From: Amorphochlora amoebiformis | Taxonomy: Eukaryota > Cercozoa > Chlorarachniophyceae | DNA: 64,000 bases | Direction of reading: 5' to 3' | NCBI GenBank assembly: GCA_054601695.1 | Contig: BAAHQB010000067.1 | Location: 434,001-498,000, forward strand | Part shown: positions 1 to 64,000 of the stretch, one piece after another | Layout: every line of letters begins with the position of its first letter | Position numbering within the stretch: the stretch's first letter is position 1 | Made by a program: the position numbers and the translations under genes | The notes under the pieces: generated by a model | Databases searched by the model: none | What the model was told of the DNA's origin: nothing | What the model saw: only the letters and a program-made list of their open reading frames with translations

Positions 1-32
<32 letters not shown>

Positions 33-136
33 AGGGTTAGGGATAGGAGGTACGGTTAGGATTAGGGTTAGAGTTAGGGTTGAGAGGGTGATACCTTGAA
101 TGGCCTTTCCTTCGTATGTGTACGAATATGGGTAGA

Positions 137-197
<61 letters not shown>

Positions 198-287
198 CAC
201 ACACACACACATGTATATACATATACATATATATGTAAGTGTATGTTGTGTATATTTGACACGTATCTACACATTATATATGTATAT

Positions 288-334
<47 letters not shown>

Positions 335-451
335 ACACACATGTATACAATATGTATATATATATATATATGTATATACACATATACATACATATACACA
401 TGTAAATAAACAATATATTATATCCCACCTATATATATATATATGTATATG

Positions 452-533
<82 letters not shown>

Positions 534-579
534 CAATATATATATATATATATATATATATAGTAAACTACTATATTAT

Positions 580-614
<35 letters not shown>

Positions 615-700
615 TATAAATCGAATATATATGTGTATGTGTACATATGTGTGTGTACTATAAATCGATACGAACATGTCTATGAATGTAGAATTTCACA
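1..700. repeat. (TA)n with CA and TTAGGG patches
   Basis: Left edge: (TA)n, a TTAGGG-like block at 30-95, CA run at 190-210, more (TA)n to 612, then low-complexity TG. No exon is supported here; the 3' end of gene 1 may lie within or beyond it. Confidence 0.85.
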
Positions 701-801
701 TACGACCTATAACTCACCAATCTCTTTAACCGACCCAAACCGAATGTGAACCCTAACCTTAACGTATTTCCTAACCCTAACTCTACCCTAGCCCTACTCA
801 C

Positions 802-7751
<6,950 letters not shown>

Positions 7752-7925
7752 AGACACGTATAAGTATATTTTCCCCTCCCCTTTTTTGTTAAAATCGCTT
7801 AAAAATCTGGTAGACGTTCGTTGTCCTGGCTGTATACATCAGTTTATCTCACACCCGAATGATTTATGCATTTAAATTCGAAAATAGGGCGAGTTGGGTC
7901 GGTTTGAAGGAAGGCTTTAGCATCA
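7752..7925. promoter_or_regulatory. Putative bidirectional promoter between genes 1 and 2
   Basis: About 170 bp separate the proposed ATG of gene 1 (7749-7751, minus) from the ATG of the SET gene (7926-7928, plus). It is one of the few non-microsatellite intergenic stretches and contains pyrimidine runs around 7770-7790. No TATA element can be identified among so much TA. The promoter role rests only on the divergent layout. Confidence 0.3.
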
Positions 7926-14940
<7,015 letters not shown>

Positions 14941-15830
14941 TAACTCAATTTAAATCTAGAGTTGACGCTCGAGCGATCGTACGGAGTTAGATTGATTTTG
15001 AATTCAGAGACTACCTAGACTTCGGAGCCTACGGAAACGTCAGCTGTTGGTTGTTTTATAACCGAGATAGATTGGATACTGGATGCTAAATTGCGCAGTC
15101 ATGATAATAGTAATACTTTAGATACACCTTACCGATATAACCGTTCTTATACTCCAGGTACAGTATTCACGATCAAAGTTTAGGCTAGTTGAACATACCC
15201 GAGTGATCAATATCTACTAGATCCATACGTAAAGGTGTCAAATATACTATGGCTAACCTATGATCGATCCTTCAACTACCGTTGTAATTGAACTAGTTGA
15301 ATATCAATAACCATAACTCTTGTCAGCGAGTCGCAAGCACAATTGATATTTGAGATTTCAATGCGTATCAATGGACGTCAACAATGCAATACGTATACCA
15401 CAACAACCGTTCACATACGTACACACAAATGTATTCCGCGTACGTTTACCCCAAGCGTATATCAGATGCGTATCCCAACGTATATAAGATATTGAATACA
15501 TACGAATACGTACGCACGTACGTACCTACGAACGTGTACCAACATACGTACATACGTACGACCAACATCTAGAACAGAAGTACTGACGTACGTACCATAC
15601 GTACGTATCGGAAGGTGTGTATTTGTGGTGGGCCACTAGTGGACCCGGATGCTAGTGATGGAGGCCCAGATACAGAAATATGCAGCCTGCGCAACATGGC
15701 GTTCGCAACAACTTTCGTGACATGTGTGAGTTAGCTAGGTTAGCCTGGTAAAAGTAGTTAGACCGTTGTACCTTTACATACGGTATCAACATCGATGATC
15801 CAGATGATACTACTCTAGCTACATTATATA

Positions 15831-15867
<37 letters not shown>

Positions 15868-15869
15868 TA

Positions 15870-15932
<63 letters not shown>

Positions 15933-16127
15933 TATTTATCGGCACTCCACTGCCTGCTTCGCAGTACGACGTGTCGTTTCGATAATTATCGCTCCGCGTC
16001 GTATCAGCTCTACCTTATTGTGATCTATCGCTGATTACTATTCTACGCTTACTAATATATATATGTGTATATAATATGTATATATATATATGTATGTATA
16101 TATATTTATATATATATATATATATAC

Positions 16128-16165
<38 letters not shown>

Positions 16166-16299
16166 TGCATAAATAAATCATAATCAGTGAATAAGCCTCA
16201 GTCTAGCAAGTCGACGTCTTGTCGCTGCGTAGAATATGTAATGTAAGGTAAATTGAAATTGCCAAGCTCAAAAACACCTGAAGTATCCGATTCTATTTA
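14941..16299. other. Convergent intergenic region between genes 2 and 3
   Basis: This lies between the SET stop (14940) and the lipase-FYVE stop (16300). It holds unique sequence to about 15350, then a CGTA/ACGT-rich stretch (15380-15615), unique sequence to 15830 and (TA)n at 15835-15930 and 16050-16165. An open minus-strand frame at about 15650-15830 is discussed among the rejected items. No terminator motif is recognised. Confidence 0.5.
15380..15615. repeat. CGTA/TACG-rich tetranucleotide stretch
   Basis: Repeated ACGTACGT, CGTACG and TACGTAC words occur over about 235 bp with little TA background. The motif is palindromic and unlike any other simple repeat in this window. It lies between two convergent genes. 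Confidence 0.7.
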
Positions 16300-43902
<27,603 letters not shown>

Positions 43903-43922
43903 ATTCCTCTTTAAAAAAAAAT

Positions 43923-43953
<31 letters not shown>

Positions 43954-43954
43954 A

Positions 43955-43996
<42 letters not shown>

Positions 43997-44054
43997 ATTA
44001 TTATTATTATTATTTTATATATATAAATAGATACATATTAAATGTATGTATACG

Positions 44055-44100
<46 letters not shown>

Positions 44101-44207
44101 TATATATGTGTGTGTGTGTGTGTGTATATGTATAGGATTATACAATAATATAAATTTACGTTTGTCTATTTACATAATAATAATAATAGTAATATATATA
44201 TATATAC

Positions 44208-44238
<31 letters not shown>

Positions 44239-44308
44239 TAATATAAAAACATATATATATATATAAGATTATACTATATATAAATTTATGTTTGTATATT
44301 TATATACT

Positions 44309-44368
<60 letters not shown>

Positions 44369-44745
44369 ATATATATATATATATCACTCAAAGAAAACAC
44401 TGAAGACATGTATAAACCTATGCTTAGGATTTTAGAGGTTTCGGGCGAATTTGAGAGCCGCGATGGTATTTCACTAATTTTTGGTTAATTTCCACACACA
44501 GTTATCTTAACCCTGTGAATCCTTTCTCTCATTCTCCCTCTCACTCTTATCTAAATGCATTAAATTGTCCTTTTTTTTTGAAACATTAAATTGTTAAAAC
44601 ACACTCTCAAACACACATTTCCTCCTCACTCTTCCTTCTTCCCCCCTCTCTCGAAATCTCACCCTCTCTCACCCTCTCCTGACATTTTGTCAAAACTGCG
44701 CTCTCTCTCGACCTCACCGTCTTTGTATTCTTTCAAACTGCTCTC

Positions 44746-44780
<35 letters not shown>

Positions 44781-44894
44781 GCCCCACCTCCTAATAATTT
44801 TCCTCTCCGAGGGTCAGGGTAGGGGTTAGGGTTAGGGTTAGGGTTAGGATTTGGGTTAGGGTTGGGTGGGGGTTAGGGTTAGGGTTAGGGTTAG

Positions 44895-44958
<64 letters not shown>

Positions 44959-44994
44959 GTATATGTATATAATATATATATATATATACATATT

Positions 44995-45031
<37 letters not shown>

Positions 45032-45149
45032 CCTTTCTTCTCTCCTCTCTTCCAATCTCTCTCTCTCTCTCTTCCTCTCTCTGCTCTCTGTCTCTTTGTA
45101 TCTCCTTTCCCTCTCCCTAACTCTCCTCCCCCTCTTCTCTCACTCACAG
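43903..45149. other. Divergent region between gene 3 and the BRF1-like gene
   Basis: It holds (TA)n with an ATT run (43940-44360), a candidate plus-strand exon (44394-44465), CT-rich DNA (44520-44780), a second weak candidate exon after a CT tract (44781-44815), a TTAGGG array (44810-44895), (TA)n and a second CT tract ending at the 45150 acceptor. The start codon of the BRF1-like gene was not found and should lie here. Confidence 0.45.
44394..44465 (+). CDS. Candidate exon NTEDMYKPMLRILEVSGEF...
   Basis: Twenty-three codons with strong coding bias, acceptor CACTCAAAG and donor GATG/GTATTT. It ends in phase 1, while the zinc-ribbon exon at 45150 starts in phase 0, so it is either linked through a missing exon or belongs to another transcript. 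No family is recognised. Confidence 0.45.

Positions 45150-45150
<1 letters not shown>
44515..45150 (+). repeat. CT-rich tracts upstream of the BRF1 ribbon exon
   Basis: CT-rich at 44520-44780 (ending (CT)n TTTTAG at 44780) and 45035-45149 (ending CACTCACAG at the ribbon exon). Both run into AG splice acceptors. Confidence 0.75.
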
Positions 45151-61067
<15,917 letters not shown>

Positions 61068-61562
61068 TTCATCTTTGTATCCGATGCCGTACGAGTCCAC
61101 CGAGTCCGATACGAAGTGACATTCTAGTAGTTGTAGAGAATTAATTATAATCTGGATGTATCCAGTGTATAGTAAAGTCTAGTATCTAGAGTGTCTAGAG
61201 TATATCAATGGATCTAGCGTCTAGAGTGTAGATATGAAAACACTACCTATACGATATATATGACCAACTTGACTATATCTAGTATATATACTACCTTAAG
61301 ACTACTACTATGAGTAAACAACCAGAGAGATGATCTAGATGATGCTAGTACTGAGAATCTAGAGAGTATACTCATGGTGGTACATGCGCAGTAAGACTAG
61401 TAATAGCCGCTAGCCTTAATGGTGGATAAAACAAGTATATGAACCCAAATAGCGCCAAGCCAAGGCTAGCAATTGCAAGGCCTAAAAATTTGAATAGAAA
61501 TCCCCGAGATGAGATCACGCGGGAGTGCAAATCGGCAATGGCCATGAATTCGAAGTGCGCAT
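61068..61562. other. Convergent intergenic region between genes 4 and 5
   Basis: Non-microsatellite DNA between two stop codons. It contains several CTAGAGT/TCTAGTATCTAGA words (61165-61240 and 61330-61365). No further exon or RNA gene is recognised. Confidence 0.5.

Positions 61563-64000
<2,438 letters not shown>

Noticed and set aside
96-563. Long Tyr/Ile-rich open frames throughout the window (this one as an example)
   Set aside because: They are translations of (TA)n in one of two alternating codons (TAT/ATA); no start context, no domain, present in both strands at the same places.
15649-15831. Minus-strand open frame after TAG acceptors ([19 protein letters not shown]...)
   Set aside because: The gene 3 terminal exon at 16300-16418 already ends the FYVE protein; no motif supports a further exon.

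Overview
The window is nuclear DNA of a eukaryote. The strand is dominated by long (TA)n microsatellite blocks, with CA/TG, GA/CT and degenerate telomere-type arrays (TTAGGG / CCCTAA). Almost every long open reading frame is a (TA)n artefact (poly Tyr-Ile). The non-repetitive islands of about 20-450 bp are mostly exons: each is bounded by AG on one side and GT on the other, one frame is open, and reading phases of successive islands usually agree. Introns are canonical GT-AG, exons are mostly 15-90 nt, and introns are filled by the simple repeats. The telomere-type unit TTAGGG and the very high intron density do not fix the lineage; an intron-rich protist or alga is my best guess, at low confidence.

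Layout from left to right. (1) About 802-7751, minus strand: a multi-exon gene I do not recognise. (2) 7926-14940, plus strand: an eleven-exon SET-domain (SMYD-like, without MYND) protein, which can be read from ATG to stop as 234 codons. (3) 43902-16300, minus strand: a giant gene of about 38 exons. Its 3' half encodes a class 3 (diacylglycerol-lipase-type) lipase followed by a FYVE-type zinc finger; its 5' half encodes a proline-rich and low-complexity region. (4) 45150 (or upstream) to 61067, plus strand: a BRF1-like TFIIIB subunit with TFIIB-type zinc ribbon, cyclin-fold pieces and a basic C-terminus. (5) 64000-61563, minus strand: the 3' end of a zf-4CXXC_R1 (CDCA7-type zinc finger) gene. 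Genes 1/2 and 3/4 are divergent; genes 2/3 and 4/5 are convergent.

The functional themes are transcription and chromatin (BRF1-like, SET, zf-4CXXC_R1) and lipid hydrolysis or membrane binding (lipase-FYVE). Nothing suggests an operon or a defence island. The most unusual feature is structural. Telomere-like repeats sit inside introns, mostly with the CCCTAA strand in the sense direction, and at several exons they run directly into the 3' splice site. Short segmental duplications repeatedly copy splice-site plus partial-exon pieces next to intact exons. A dispersed, possibly tRNA-derived SINE-like family occupies several introns. All gene models were made by eye from splice signals, phase and motif recognition; the unresolved junctions are stated in each entry.
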